Of a DNA stretch of 64,000 nucleotides, positions 11,791 through 23,255 are shown in pieces. The stretch comes from Fistularia commersonii (Eukaryota > Chordata > Actinopteri > Syngnathiformes > Fistulariidae): the NCBI GenBank assembly GCA_037954325.1, contig JBBMNZ010000003.1, forward strand, positions 7,979,965-8,043,964, written 5' to 3'. The notes under the pieces were generated by a model that was not told the DNA's origin, did no database searches, and saw only the letters and a list, made by a program, of their open reading frames with translations. The translations under genes were made by a program, and so were the position numbers. Numbering within the stretch: position 1 is the first letter of the stretch; each line of letters begins with the position of its first letter.

Positions 11791-12479
11791 TGATTTAAGT
11801 AAATCTGGATAAGAATGAAAGTAACAAGAAAAATGTTGATTTATTATCTATAATAGCAATTTTTTTTTTAGGGAATTCAGCCAAATACTGTTGAAATGAC
11901 CACTCCGACTGCCCACTTACATTGACACAAACCTACCCACACACACACACTCACAGCCTCGGTGATACACTGAGAACTTTGCATATTTTCAAATGTTTCT
12001 CAAAAAAAAAAAAAACAACAAAAAACGAGTTTCCAAATGACAGAAATTATTCAAACTGGGGCTTTTGAACTCAATTACAGCACTTTACTGTAGATTCAGT
12101 CGGCTGTGAATCAAATGAGCCACTGTTTGAACCAAATGCTCATCCGTTCTTGGGGAGGAAAAAAAAAAAAAAAAAAAAACAAAACTAAAATACAATAAGC
12201 TCCAGGCACCAAAAGCAGGAGAGTCAGTTAAAACTTATTGTACAAATGAAACGGTAAATTTGTATCACTTAAATATTATTGAAGAATGTCTAGGAATTAG
12301 AATTACATTGATTGAGTCTCATACAGACAGGGTCAAATACAATATTTCATTAGACCTTTTCATTGGAAGATTTTTAACCCTACATCAAATTTAATGATAT
12401 CAGATCGTTTACAGACTCTAGGTAATACTTTTATTTTATTATGTATAATGTAATATAATATATTATTATAATCCATTGG
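11791..12479. other. Unique AT-rich stretch with A21 tract at 12,159-12,179
   Basis: No gene or repeat family recognised apart from homopolymers and a short CA-rich run near 11,938-11,951. Confidence 0.45.
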
Positions 12480-12560
12480 TCCAATTATCCATCCATCCAT
12501 CCTTCTTCTCCTGCACTCAGGGTCGCGAGGGATGCTGGAGCCTAAGCCTGCTGTCATCGG
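12480..12560 (-). repeat. SINE-A tail fragment
   Basis: Only the 3' tail is present: CATC repeat, complement of 'ctcctgcactcagggtcgcg' and of 'ctgctgtcatcgggtg'. Head and body are missing. Confidence 0.65.
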
Positions 12561-13540
12561 GTGCTATCTAACCTATTTTGTTCACAAATAGCAAAAAGCT
12601 AGGAGACACCACAGAGTTGGTCATCAAAAATCTATCATGATGTACAAAGAAGAGTGAGAAATGCTAGAAATGCCAAATATGCCAGACTGAGAAAAGGGAA
12701 AGAGCGGAAAATGTGGTGTGATGTGAAACCGCCTAGTGAAGGCGGATGACGGTGCGACGGGTAACGGGACAATACGACGCTCGGTGTGAAGATCGCGAGA
12801 CGGGAGCGGTGAGGAGACGCTTATGGAATAGGTGCCAAACAATATGGTTTCATCTTCTTCACTTTTTTCTTGTGATGATGGAGACATCGGGTCATTTCAG
12901 TTGAAAAACACAAAGCAGAAAGTTCTAACATTGTCCTTTTTTTTTTCCAAGAAACACAATAATAAATTCATTTAAAGGTAATTCTCTGGTGTCTCTGAAA
13001 CAGATGCCTCTCTCCTTCCGTGGACGTGGTGTCCTCCACTCTCCGGTCCATCTTCAGTTTTCCCAATCTAATATCACATAATTGACACCGATATTGCCTT
13101 AACCCAGCATAAAATTGGGTGGTCAGCTTTTTAAACCTTTTGATTAGAATACTTATCTGATTACCCCCGATCCCCACGTTTCATCAGGGGAAGCAATTAT
13201 CTCCCGACTGATCTGTGGCCATCACATAAAGACAATCTGATCTTGGTTGTTTTGGCTCATTCAATTGGCTGCTAGCAACCAGCTGATCGCAGCCCAAAAA
13301 AATTAGTCAGACTAATCTGCAGACAGCTATATGTCACTCCCTTGTGCCTGGCTCTTGTACGCTGTCCCAATTTGTGTTATCTTAAAGGGGCAAGATGCAC
13401 GCACGCGCAGACACACACACTCACACAGAAATGTGATGTGCTCACGACTAAGCTTCAAAGAAATTAAAGAAAAATCCCATTTTCTGATATATTGCACACA
13501 AAAGGCACATTAGTCCAGTGAAAGTTATTTCTCATTAGAA
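12561..13540. other. Unique noncoding stretch
   Basis: No gene or repeat family recognised. Open frames at 12,624-12,887 and 12,968-13,177 (minus) lack domains and splice support. Confidence 0.4.
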
Positions 13541-13549
13541 ATGTTTTTT

Positions 13550-13715
13550 TGAAAATAAATAAATAAATAAATAAATAAAATTAAATAAATAAAATAACAT
13601 GGAAAATATATACATAAAAATAAAATAAAAATAAAATAATTTGATGAAATAAAATGACATATAAATGATATATAATAAAATGATTAATAATTAAAGATAA
13701 AATATAATTCAACTA
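13550..13715. repeat. (AAAT)n-rich low-complexity tract
   Basis: 'aataaataaataaataaat' followed by degenerate AAAT/AAAAT runs. Confidence 0.85.
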
Positions 13716-14490
13716 AATCCATTTTGGCCATCCTGGGGGGGGGCACGCACATCCTTGAGTGTTTGCCACAAAGTCCCGCATGTATTTCAATCAAAAAACC
13801 TCATTCACACATCTTATAAACATTAAAATGATGGACATGTCTGTCTTGATATGCATTTGACACTTTCAATCAAAAGCATAGGCGAAATAAACTATAAACC
13901 CCCCATGAAGATAAGACATGTCTTTTCTTATTCAGAGCAATCTCTCTCTCTCTCTCCCTGAAGACGGTGATGTTCAAACAGCTAAACACATATTGATACT
14001 ATATTCTGTTTGAAGCAACAAAAAACACTAGTAAACACATATATAATCTGAGAAAATGATCGAAAAATTGAAGAAAAAAGAAAAAAAAAAACAGCAGCCC
14101 AGGCGTTCCAGGAGCAGGAGAGAAATGCGGCCGGCAAGACAACAGGTTCACGTGGTTCGGGGCGTGGGAAACTTTTGTAGGGCGCCGGACAAGATAAGGA
14201 CGGTAAACGCTTTGGGCTTTAATAGAGACATCTGTTGGGCGACACGCTCTCTGTTCACCTCCAGAACAGCCTTACTTCACTGTAGTACCTGCGTTATCTC
14301 CCCGCCGCTCACTGCTGCAGCCAGCAGATGACTCCTCTGCCGTTGCCGTTGATGCATTACTGCTGCTCTCCAAGCAGAGAGGAGGGTCCGAGCCCCTACT
14401 CCCGTTCCTTCATTTCTTTGATTGTATAGAAAGCATTTAGAAGAATTTACCTGATTGGCTGGAATCATGAGTTTATAAATTAAGTCATAT
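13716..14490. other. Unique noncoding stretch
   Basis: CT-rich run near 13,940-13,960 and A-rich near 14,070-14,092. The 14,100-14,460 patch is GC-richer, with no recognised coding segment. Confidence 0.4.
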
Positions 14491-14494
14491 GTAC

Positions 14495-15050
14495 GTATTC
14501 ATATTCACTCATCCATTCATCTGCCCATTACTTAATGAAATTAATTATTTTCTGTACCACTTATACAGCAAAAACAGTGGTGCTGGAACCTATTTGTGAC
14601 ACATTCATGCATACATTTTGTTATTGTCTACTGGTTATCATGATCACTATGGGTCATGGAGCAGCTTGAGCCTATCATGCAAGAGTTGGAGCAAGAGTTG
14701 GGGTTCACCCTGGACCCGTCGCCAGCCAATCACAGGGTGGCCGCGTACAAGGAAATTCAACCGATCACTCAGAGTTGACACTTCCTGAAGCCTGAGACAT
14801 ACAATGTTTACTCTTTCAATCACACTTCATGAGGATACATGCAACATTCATTTGCTAATTCACTCATCATAAAGAGACACATCACCTTCACTCTCTCGTT
14901 CAACTGTCAAATAGATAATTGCAATATTCACTGTCATTCGAAACTCATACAGAGAAATCTCAATCCACCTTCATTCTCTATTTCATTCAAATGTCAAAAA
15001 GAGGCCAATAACCAATCACTCTCATTCACACTTGGAAGCAAATGATGGTC
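14495..15050 (-). repeat. SINE-A copy, degenerate, with internal array
   Basis: Tail sequence lies around 14,645-14,735 (complement of 'ttggggttcaccctggaccc' and 'tcgccagccaatcacagggt'). About five degenerate ~40 bp units follow at 14,795-15,045. No head is seen on the right side, where the GATA block begins. Confidence 0.65.
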
Positions 15051-15068
15051 ACAAATGACTTAACACTA

Positions 15069-15102
15069 AAACTGCACCACTATGTTACCCTTTATCTATA
15101 AA
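15069..15102 (+). repeat. 34-bp block shared with 17,619-17,652
   Basis: The block around 'actgcaccactatgttaccc' plus 'tttatctataaa' is identical at both sites. Here it borders a (GATA)n tract, and at 17.6 kb it begins a longer repeat block. Confidence 0.85.
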
Positions 15103-15109
15103 TTATATG

Positions 15110-15500
<391 letters not shown>

Positions 15501-16690
15501 AGCTCTATGCCGTCCGTCTCGGTCAGAAGTGTTTCCTTGTTGTATCACAGCTCAGTGAAAACTATTAAATGTTTATTGCTCTGGCGAGCTTCCGCACTCA
15601 ATATACAATTTAATGCAGGCCCCCCCGTTTCTTTCGCCCCCTTAATGTGTAATTTCATGATCGAACGTGGCTGTATTTTCAATGCGGTCGAGGCGAATCT
15701 CTGGAGTGCGGCCCCCTCGATGACTAAACTATCGCATCTCCGCCGGCCCGTGAAACCATCCATCCCTCCCTCCCCCATTATTTGAGTGCAGCCGCGGTCT
15801 TTCAGGTCACCTAGCTGCATCATCTTTTTTTTTTTTTGTGGAGGGCGTTGAAAGCATTATGTAACTGATGAGATATTCCACTGTGACGCATCTTAACGCG
15901 CCTCCGGGTTTTAGCGACCCCGTGCCATTCCGGGTTCGCACCTGAAGGCATCGCAAGCGACCAGAGCTCTCACATCGTATCTCTCTGTGATTGATCACCG
16001 ATCATCTCCGTGGCCAAAATTCGGAACTAGAGTCCACGCAGACCCTCCTGAAGCCGTTCATTATCCATTTGTTTTCAGCTGCTGTGAGAAGTCGGCTTTT
16101 CAGTTTCAACCCCAGATGAAGGTGATTTTCAAACCTGAAGGGAATATTGGGGGGTGGGTCATTAGCCGGCAGGGGAGAACAATCCGGGGCCTTTCGGAAA
16201 GCCCCGAGGCGATCCCCCAGCTCACCTCTCGAACTGATTGTCTGCCTCCTTTCCCTCAGCAAATCCCAGCTGTGGGACCGAGCGTCCGCCGATCAGGCCC
16301 CCACCACTCTGCCGCTCGGTGTCGGCACCGATTCCAGCTATTACTACAGGACTGGATCTCATAAAGTACTAGAAAAGTCTAATATCAAGGCATCTAATAG
16401 CATTTTAAAGTATAACAGAATGTACAAAATAACTGTAACAGCAGAGCCGCTCCGACAGGCCGCCTCTGCGGGAATGTTGACTTTGCACGCTAAATCTCTG
16501 GTTAAATATCATCGTACGTGATTAATCGCCAGCGTTTCGTGTTCGAAAACATCGGTCCATGTTAACACAGCAGGGGGGGAGGTTTGAAAATCCCACAACA
16601 TGTTATGTGTGTGTTTTTGGCAGCTCTAAGGCTCAACGAGGGCCTGCTTTCAGGCGCGTCATAGTATCAAAATCGACCAGTGGTCTCCGT
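15501..16690. other. GC-rich unique stretch with weak exon-like segment
   Basis: 15,590-16,370 is CpG-containing, unique-looking sequence. A strong acceptor-like run ending 'cctcctttccctcag' at 16,259 precedes a plus-strand frame (KSQLWDRASADQ...) with mostly G or C third positions to about 16,350. No good donor follows ('tactacaggactgg', then 'cataaagtacta'). Region-wide GC richness could explain the bias. I record it as a possible exon or conserved noncoding element, not a gene. Confidence 0.25.
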
Positions 16691-16699
16691 TCATCCGGC

Positions 16700-16885
16700 G
16701 CTTTCACCCGTTCCCGTACATGCAGCCAGAAATGCCCAAGGAGACAAGCTGACAGGAAGAGCAGGCAATTGAACCGCTAACCTTGTGATCAGAGGAACGC
16801 CCGCTTCATCAGACGCACCAAGGGACTCGGTATTTAATTTGTGCATCTGTAACTTTGATAACACCCTTTCGGGCCAATAAACTAT
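16700..16885 (-). repeat. SINE-B-like fragment with ATC-rich end
   Basis: The complement contains a B-box-like 'ggttcaattgc' near 16,765 and a 'cttgtctccttgggca' segment, related to the 'gagcaagacactgaacc' part of SINE-B at 22.9 and 49.7 kb. The right flank 'gggccaataaactatcatca' resembles the tail of another retroelement, so the annotation is tentative. Confidence 0.4.
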
Positions 16886-17580
16886 CATCATCATCACTCA
16901 AGTTGCAAGAAGAGCCCGCTGAGAACCGAACCCGGATCTCAATCCGCAGTGTCGCTTTAATTGATGGATCAGCTTAAACGGACACTTTGTCAGACAATTC
17001 TCAAAATCAAACTTGTACCTTGCGGTCGTGAATACAGGTTTCAGGAAATTCCGGTGAGAAACTAATGAAACACCTGCCGCGCCTCCTCAGAGACCAGCAT
17101 TTTACCCCATTAAAAATTATTAAAAGCAGAGAGATTGCTGAAAAACAAATGGATGGGAAATTTCTCTTCAAGGTGTCCACCAGCACATTAAGATTCTGAG
17201 TCAACTCTGTAATGTTCAACGGATGACTGCATCAGACAATAATCCGGGAGCTCCAGTAATTAAAATTATTTAAATTATTTGAAATTAGTATTACTATTGG
17301 GCCTCCCTAATGATAACATTTTTATGCAGGTTATTTATTTAAATCTGGACAAGGCACATTATTCTATGAAAAAAATAGAATAAAAAAAAATAGATAAATA
17401 AATACAAAGACAATAAATTCAGGTGTAATTTTCCCCCGATGAGGCAATACACATCGATCTAATTCTGGGAATTCATTCCTCATCAAATGTACCTGCGTCT
17501 TTGTCATTTTTTTCAATTATGCTTCGCAAAAATAAAGTGTCATTCATGTATTAGGAAACCTGAGAGGATACTAATACAAG
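16886..17580. other. Unique noncoding stretch
   Basis: A minus-strand segment near 17,033-17,140 has acceptor- and donor-like borders but no codon bias and no recognised product. AT-rich from 17,260 on. Confidence 0.4.
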
Positions 17581-17585
17581 GTTCT

Positions 17586-17624
17586 CAGTTTGTGACAGGA
17601 ACCCTCTGTTCCTGTCACAAACTG
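17586..17624. repeat. Perfect inverted repeat, 17-bp arms, 5-bp loop
   Basis: Left arm 'cagtttgtgacaggaac' (17,586-17,602), loop 'cctct', right arm 'gttcctgtcacaaactg' (17,608-17,624). The right arm overlaps the start of the block shared with 15,069-15,102. The stem is too short for a typical animal pre-miRNA. Confidence 0.9.
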
Positions 17625-17868
17625 CACCACTATGTTACCCTTTATCTATAAACTCCAAACTCCAAACTCCCTCCTCCACCAGAGTCTGGGTTCTCATACA
17701 CCCAGGCTGCTGTGCAGTACTCTCACTTCCAGCACAGTTCCCATACAAAAGAGTCTTTCTGTACCCGGTGATTAACACACAGCTCACCTTCTTCTCCAAA
17801 GACCGGTGGAATAAAGAGAACAGAAATAGGATGTTAACATCCTGCACTTTGTTCAGACCTTTCACTTT
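17619..17868 (-). repeat. Dispersed repeat block of unknown family
   Basis: Begins with the 34 bp identical to 15,069-15,102 and continues with a 77-codon minus-strand open frame (17,635-17,865: ...KKVSCVLITGYRKTLL...). Its occurrence as a repeat suggests a piece of a transposon, but I do not recognise the domain. Ends next to a T-tract at about 17,869-17,883. Confidence 0.45.
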
Positions 17869-17929
17869 TTTTTTTTTTTTTTTAAAGCCATCCCAGGCAG
17901 CTTTACACTACATGTTGGGACAGCAGATA

Positions 17930-18182
17930 TTGATTTCGCCTTATAGCAAGAAGGTCCCCTGATTTGATTGTCATGCGTTGGTGTCCGCCAAGATTCTCAG
18001 GTTTCCTCCTCCGTATCCAAAACCAGGTCCAAATGGTTCAAATGAAAGGGTGAATGGTTTTCAATGGGCCGGAAACCGGTCTCGGGTGAATCCTGCCCTT
18101 TCTCCCAATGACAGCTGGGATAGGATCCAACACCCATGCAAACTTGAGTGCAGGATAGCTGGTATAGATAATAAATGAATGA
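17930..18182 (+). repeat. SINE-A copy
   Basis: Truncated head ('tatagcaagaaggtcccctg', B box decayed to 'gatttgattg'). One to two internal units follow ('gaaagggtgaatggttt') and the tail 'ctcccaatgacagctgggat' plus 'cttgagtgcaggatagctgg'. Confidence 0.75.
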
Positions 18183-18844
18183 GCAGCACAACTAGGGGAG
18201 TTTCAGTGATATTACTACCTGACAGTAATTTCCAAAATACAGAATTCATACCCCCCCTGTTTTTTTTGACTGCTGGATCCAAAATACACATAAAATGCCC
18301 ATTTGAAGTAAGTAAAAAAAAAGCAAATTAAATGGCTTTTGGGGATTGTTTACCTCCTTCTTCAGGGATTCCTTTTGCCTGCAATTCTCAAGCCTCCCCT
18401 TTCCTCTCTGCCCCCCCTTTCTAAATGGAGTCACAGACTCCGCCGTGGCTCTTCGTTTCTCGGGCTCGCCCTACAAAAGATACCCGGCTCAGTTCAGCTT
18501 TGCCGTTTGAAGGAGGCGCCTGGTGTGGCAGCCAAAGTCAGCCCCCGAGCGTCGCGTTACCTGCGCCTCCTTTGATCGGCGGTTGCAGCCGCAGAGAGAA
18601 GAGGGGACGCGCCACGGCGGTGAACTCGTCTGAAAACCCAACGGGATCCGGGGATGTTGAGAGGTAAATAAATCAGTCTACATTTCAACAGTGTGATATG
18701 ATTCCCTTTGCGTTTTTTTATACTAATTAATATTTGTATTCTTTCTTTTTCGTCTTTCGTTCAACAATTAATAGACAACAAATTACTTTCTTTTTTTTTT
18801 TCCAAACCAGCATGGACTTGGAAGAATGTAGTCTAATAAACAAT
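18183..18844. other. Unique stretch, GC-rich at 18,420-18,665
   Basis: The GC-rich patch has an open plus-strand frame ending at a donor-like 'gagaggtaaataa' (18,659-18,670). It has no recognised domain and only a poor acceptor. It could be a noncoding or 5'-UTR exon or a CpG-rich element. Confidence 0.3.
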
Positions 18845-18851
18845 TGGTTGT

Positions 18852-19018
18852 TGGAGCGAAATCTTCTTATCGTGGCAACTGGACTTGAATTTTTTTTTTT
18901 TTACTTGAAGACGTTTTACTCCTAATCTGAGAGGCTTCTCAGATCTGTGATCATTACAACTGAAGAAGATTTCAACAAATATTCACCATAACCTGGATGA
19001 CTGAGAACATCCACAGTT
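18852..19018 (+). repeat. Foldback-family repeat, short copy
   Basis: Carries 'gaaatcttcttatcgtggca', 'actggacttgaattt', 'cttgaagacgttttactcct' and 'ctgagaggcttctcag', then 'gaagaagatttcaacaaata' and 'ataacctggatgactgagaa'. The same arm sequence occurs at 31.9, 43.3, 44.3 and 57.5 kb. Confidence 0.7.
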
Positions 19019-19069
19019 ATGTGATGTTATGCGACTAAACAGTTCCAAGTTTGAGCTAACTTAGTTGTC

Positions 19070-19318
19070 TGACAACTTATCATTCCCCCATTCACGTTAC
19101 ATAGGGACATATGTTCCCATTCACCCTCTCATCCATATTTCTGGAATATTTAAGGCCTCCAATGAATGGGCCACATCTTTTTGGACTGTGGGAGGAAACT
19201 GTAGAGCCGGGAAGAAACCCACACAGAGCATGAACAGATCTCCACACACGGCCCTGCGGGGATCAAACCTGGAAACTTACAGTGGTGAGGCAGAAGCGCT
19301 ATTGTGCCGGTAAAGGAT
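19070..19318 (-). repeat. SINE-A copy, head and body part
   Basis: Complement of array unit, then of 'tttttggactgtgggaggaa', of 'aacccacacagagcatgaac' and of head sequence 'gtgaggcagaagcgctattg'. The tail is missing. Confidence 0.75.
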
Positions 19319-19319
19319 T

Positions 19320-20100
19320 TAATCCTTCAATGATTCTGCCAGCGATTATCCAAACCTGATCAAGTAAAAAGTTTGTTTGAATTACAGCGGAGCCTTCAGT
19401 GGACTTGATTTGCAACAGGAACAGACTCTGATTCCAGCTGGTCGGATTAAATGCACCTCGTGGTGATTTTAGCCACGGAATTATGCACAACATGAGCATC
19501 GACAAGTTTGTACTTCTGCCTGGCGCGAAAAAAAATGTGAAGAGACACTCCCCGAGTGAGTGAAGCGGATCAACCGAATTTCCTGCCGCCCCGCGTCTGT
19601 TTTCTCACCAAAACACCGATACGGGATCAACAACAGCCTCGCCAATTGAGTGAACCGCTGGTTGACATCAATGATCGATATTCGGAAACACTTTCGGATC
19701 AATACGGTCTTAATGCACGGAGTGAGCTTTGAATGTGTTGCCATGGACACCGAAACTTTCACTTAATGAATATGCAATTTGATTCTAATTTAATCGTCTG
19801 GAATCCAATCCAAGCCGATCCGTTTCCTTCATCTGGCCCGGAGGAGTTTACCTGCAACCCTCGAAGAGTCTTCCTCCCCTGCTTGTTGACACTGTTCACC
19901 TCCTCGCCGTCTCCCATTCCCCTTTTCCGACTGACATTTTGTTGTCGCAAAATCACATTATTCAAATGGCTTCATAAATATTTATGGTGGGATATGAGGG
20001 GGCCCGCTGGAGGCTTTCTGCTCTCACCTCTCTGGCTGCTGTAACTGTCCCGGACTAATTACATAACTGACTGATAAATAAACAAGGGGGGGTATAAGAT
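19320..20100. other. Repeat-free unique stretch, candidate conserved noncoding element
   Basis: About 750 bp without homopolymers or known repeats. It has an RFX X-box-like 'gttgccatggacac' (19,737-19,750), and 18 bp after it ends an octamer-like 'atatgcaat' (19,769-19,777). Coding frames on either strand have no bias. Regulatory function is inference only. Confidence 0.3.
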
Positions 20101-20104
20101 TGCA

Positions 20105-20200
20105 TTTATGGTTTCTGTGGTGTGCTTGTGTTATTTATTTATTTTATTTTTCATTTATTCATTTAATTATTCATTCATTCATTTATTATCTCTACTTCTT
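20105..20200. repeat. (TTTA)/(TTCA) low-complexity tract
   Basis: 'tttatttattttattttt' grading into 'cattcattcatttatta', the latter being the 3' tail of the adjacent minus-strand SINE-A. Confidence 0.7.
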
Positions 20201-20440
20201 ATCCTGCACTTAGGGCCGGGTGCAGCTAAAGCTTTTCCCAGCTGTCCTTGGGTGAGATGCAAGATCTCTACCGTACCAGAAGAGAAAAAAAAAAATAAAA
20301 ATTAACCCGCTCATTCACAATTTAGGGTAAATGTAGGGCAATTTCGGGTCTCCAATGAACATCCTGCATGTCTCTGCACTGTGGGAGGAAACCGGGGAAT
20401 CTTGGGAAATCCACGAAGACACTAGTAGAACATGCATACT
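20160..20440 (-). repeat. SINE-A copy
   Basis: Tail: CATT repeat, complement of 'atcctgcacttagggccggg' and 'cccagctgtccttgggtgag'. Body: complement of 'actgtgggaggaaaccgggg'. The middle unit is short and partly replaced by an A-tract at about 20,285-20,296. Confidence 0.7.
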
Positions 20441-20459
20441 GTAGAAGAGAAGCATATTT

Positions 20460-20725
20460 AATTGTTTCTTGGTTAGTTTATATATTTATTGATTGATTTA
20501 TGTATTATTAGTTTCCATATGTTTTTACTTTTCCTATTTTTATTTATGTCATTATTTATCTCCATTCATTTTTTATCTTTTCATATTTATATTTACTTAT
20601 TTATATATTTATCTATCTTTATGTGTTAATTTATCCATCAATAGTTTTTTTTTATTTATTTGTTTGATTTATTTATATTTTTCCTGTTATTTCTTCTTTT
20701 AAGTTAGTTTTTTTTTTTTTTTTCC
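20460..20725. repeat. T-rich low-complexity tract
   Basis: Degenerate TTTAT/TTTATC repeats followed by a T-tract at about 20,709-20,723. A 69-codon frame here is compositional. Confidence 0.8.
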
Positions 20726-22000
20726 CAAAGAAAAGTTGACGGGTTTCTAGTTTTATGAATTTGAATTTTCTTTAAAAAAATAAATTAAAAAAATGGAAAA
20801 AGGCTTGAATGGTTATAATAAGACAACTGGGACAAGTACAAGGATCTGACTGTTTCACCTCACGATATGTTTCCAAAAAAAAAAAGAAATAACAATCGCA
20901 CTTGTGGCAAATGTCACGATGTCACCCGCCGTTGACCTGCGTCCAGGTTCATATACAAATCAGTGATGCCATATTTGGAGGCGGTGCAGCGACCCAGATT
21001 GCGAGAAAGGGAGATATCTGCCAGGGAAGGGATTAAACACCTCAGCTCCAAACATGCAGAACATTTGTTTCACTCTGAAGTTTCTCAAACCGTTATCTCC
21101 CCGCAGTCTAAATAATTATCTCTCACTGCGATACGTTTACAACAAGTCGATACTGATACAAGTCGTGTCCTTACTTACTTCCAATTTACACACTACCGCA
21201 TTTAAAATGTGTCATTGTAGAAATGTTTTTTATTCATCCCTCGTAATTGAAAAGTTTTTAGAAGTCTGTATCCGTCACTGGAGGGCATTTCAAGCCTTAT
21301 TTTTTCTTTGGGCTTCGATGCATTCTGTTTAGTTTTCTCCCTCGGTACGACTCATTTGAGCAGATAAGAGATACGGACTAAAGAATACACTTATCTGGAC
21401 ACAGTACAGTATGCTCCCTCGGATGTGGAGGAAAAATAAATCAGTTATTATGAGAGATCAGGTGGAAAAAAAAAATGGATAATCGACCTGGACATAGAAC
21501 GTGTACATCCTGCTGGGTCCATGCGAAGATGGAGGTATATCATCATGATATACTTCATGAAAAGACAAATTGACCAATAAGGATCAACTACGGGCCTCTA
21601 CGGCATGGCGTTAGATTGTAAAATAAAAAAAAAAATGCACATACCATGTTTGCAAAAACGCAAGCAGAAACATGATTACGGGTTTAAATTAATTTGAGAT
21701 TAATCACAAAATATAATATACATGCAGCAGCCATCGCTGATTATCGCACAATTACGGCAAGTTGTAAAGGGAGATTGTTGATTAATCACCTCCTTGGAAT
21801 GCCAATAGGTAATCTAATAGCTGGATATATCCATATATTTCAAAAGTTATTACCATGGGTACGACTTCTGTTTTCTCAGTGTTTCTTTTTTTTAATCACA
21901 TTAATCATCAGAATCTGATGGCTTTAAATTGGAATATTGATCTTACATATTAGCCGGTTATTGCACAAACAGGTCTTATTTTTTTTACTGATGACTCAAA
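20726..22000. other. Unique AT-rich noncoding stretch
   Basis: No gene or known repeat recognised. Contains short A-tracts near 20,877, 21,468 and 21,630. Confidence 0.4.
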
Positions 22001-22807
22001 ATGCGTCTATTAGAGGGAATTCTTTTTCTTCTCTCCAGAAGGCGAGTGAAACCCAAACGCATCTTCAGCATCGGCAAGGAACTCTGGAGGTTTGGCCTCT
22101 CATGCATGTCAGGTTCCTCTTTTACATCTCTGCTCCTCCGTGCGAAGGCAGGTCACGCCCCCGCTATCAAACAGAAGAGGCCGGGATAAATAATGTTAAC
22201 GTGCACAGACGGAAGCCCTCTAACCGGGGGGACCCTGTCAATCATGTGCCCTTGCAGAGGTTGCCAGCGCGTCCCATTAGCAGGCTAAGTGCATGCGATG
22301 TGCTTCGCTGAACGATCACAACTGTGTGATAGTTGAAGGGTAAAGGCTCCAGGTAGAGTAGATAAATACTTTTTTTGTTATGCGCTTCAGCTTGTATTTA
22401 GGGTTAAAACAAATCCAACGGACCGACAGGGCGCACAGCTGGTTGGAAGTTATCGCACTATTTCGCCTCCGAAACGCCATCGCCAACAGCCAGCTAATGG
22501 CCTCATCACCATAAGCGCTGTCAGCGGTGACGTGTTACTTCATCTGCTGGCTCGCGGTCGATTCTCCGTGCGTCCAGCTAACCATCTGCGCTGCCAGATC
22601 TCTGACTTTCTCTCTGTCTGAAACACGCCAGGTGGATTTGAGGAGGTTGCTATGATGGAAACCACAGCCAAAGTATAGTCACGTTTTGTTTTTGTTTTTG
22701 TGTGGACGTTGTAGTGTTTATAAGTTCTCCTCTTTCAGGGTTGCCCACAGTCAATCATCTATTTCCCTCCATCCACAGAGCTCCACTCTGGTCTTCTTCC
22801 AGGTCCA
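22001..22807. other. Unique stretch, GC-richer, weak exon-like segment
   Basis: A good acceptor-like run 'ttctttttcttctctccag' ends at 22,038. It is followed by 51 nt whose +3 frame reads RRVKPKRIFSIGKELW with codons such as ATC TTC AGC ATC GGC AAG. The donor 'gaggtttgg' is poor. 22,180-22,640 is repeat-free and CpG-containing. Candidate conserved noncoding or exonic DNA, unproven. Confidence 0.25.
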
Positions 22808-23038
22808 ACATGGTGCATAAGATAGAGCAATTGTCTTTAGAGCTAAACATTCCTTGTTTGATCCTCGGCTCCTCCTAGTATGTCAAAGTGTTGTTGAGCA
22901 AGACACTGAACCACTAACTGCTCCCCTGACGCTGGTCAATGGCAGCCTACTACTTATGGTTCATCCATGATGGGTTAATTGCAGAGAACAAATTTCCCCA
23001 CAGGGGTTAATAAAGGATAAATTATTATTATTATAACC
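22808..23038 (+). repeat. SINE-B copy
   Basis: tRNA-like start ('tggtgcataagatagagcaa', decayed B box 'gtttgatcctcgg'). Then comes the family signature 'ttgagcaagacactgaacca', and the 3' end 'ccccacaggggttaataaag' with a (TTA)n tail. The same signature is at 49.7 kb. Confidence 0.6.
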
Positions 23039-23039
23039 T

Positions 23040-23255
23040 CAGCATTCATCGTCCAATACATCCTCCTCCATCCTCCTCTTTACATGTCTAAAACATCTCC
23101 AGAATACGCTCTGTCCCTCTAATAGACTCATCCTTGACCTTATCCATCCTCCCTCGCTTCCGAAATGTGCGAAGGAAAACCTCAGTATCTTCATCTCTGC
23201 AACCTTCAGTTCTGCTTCTGGTCATTTCATCAATGCCACCACTTGTTAACTACTA
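23040..23255 (-). pseudogene. RTE-type LINE ORF remnant (C-terminal part)
   Basis: Minus-strand frames give pieces like KVKDESIRGTERILEMF, resembling the conserved 'IRN-YIRGT' stretch after the reverse transcriptase domain of RTE-clade LINEs. Just upstream is a degenerate match to the 'EVAEM-MLR' segment. Stops and frame changes are present. It is short, so the clade is tentative. Confidence 0.4.

Noticed and set aside
17033..17140. Minus-strand segment with splice-like borders
   Set aside because: AT-rich codons without bias and no recognised protein.
17586..17624. Pre-microRNA hairpin
   Set aside because: The 39-nt structure with a perfect 17-bp stem and 5-nt loop is too short for a typical animal pre-miRNA, and it coincides with a repeat boundary.
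18425..18667. 80-codon frame ending at a donor-like gtaaat
   Set aside because: No credible acceptor or start context and no domain. GC richness alone can explain the open frame.
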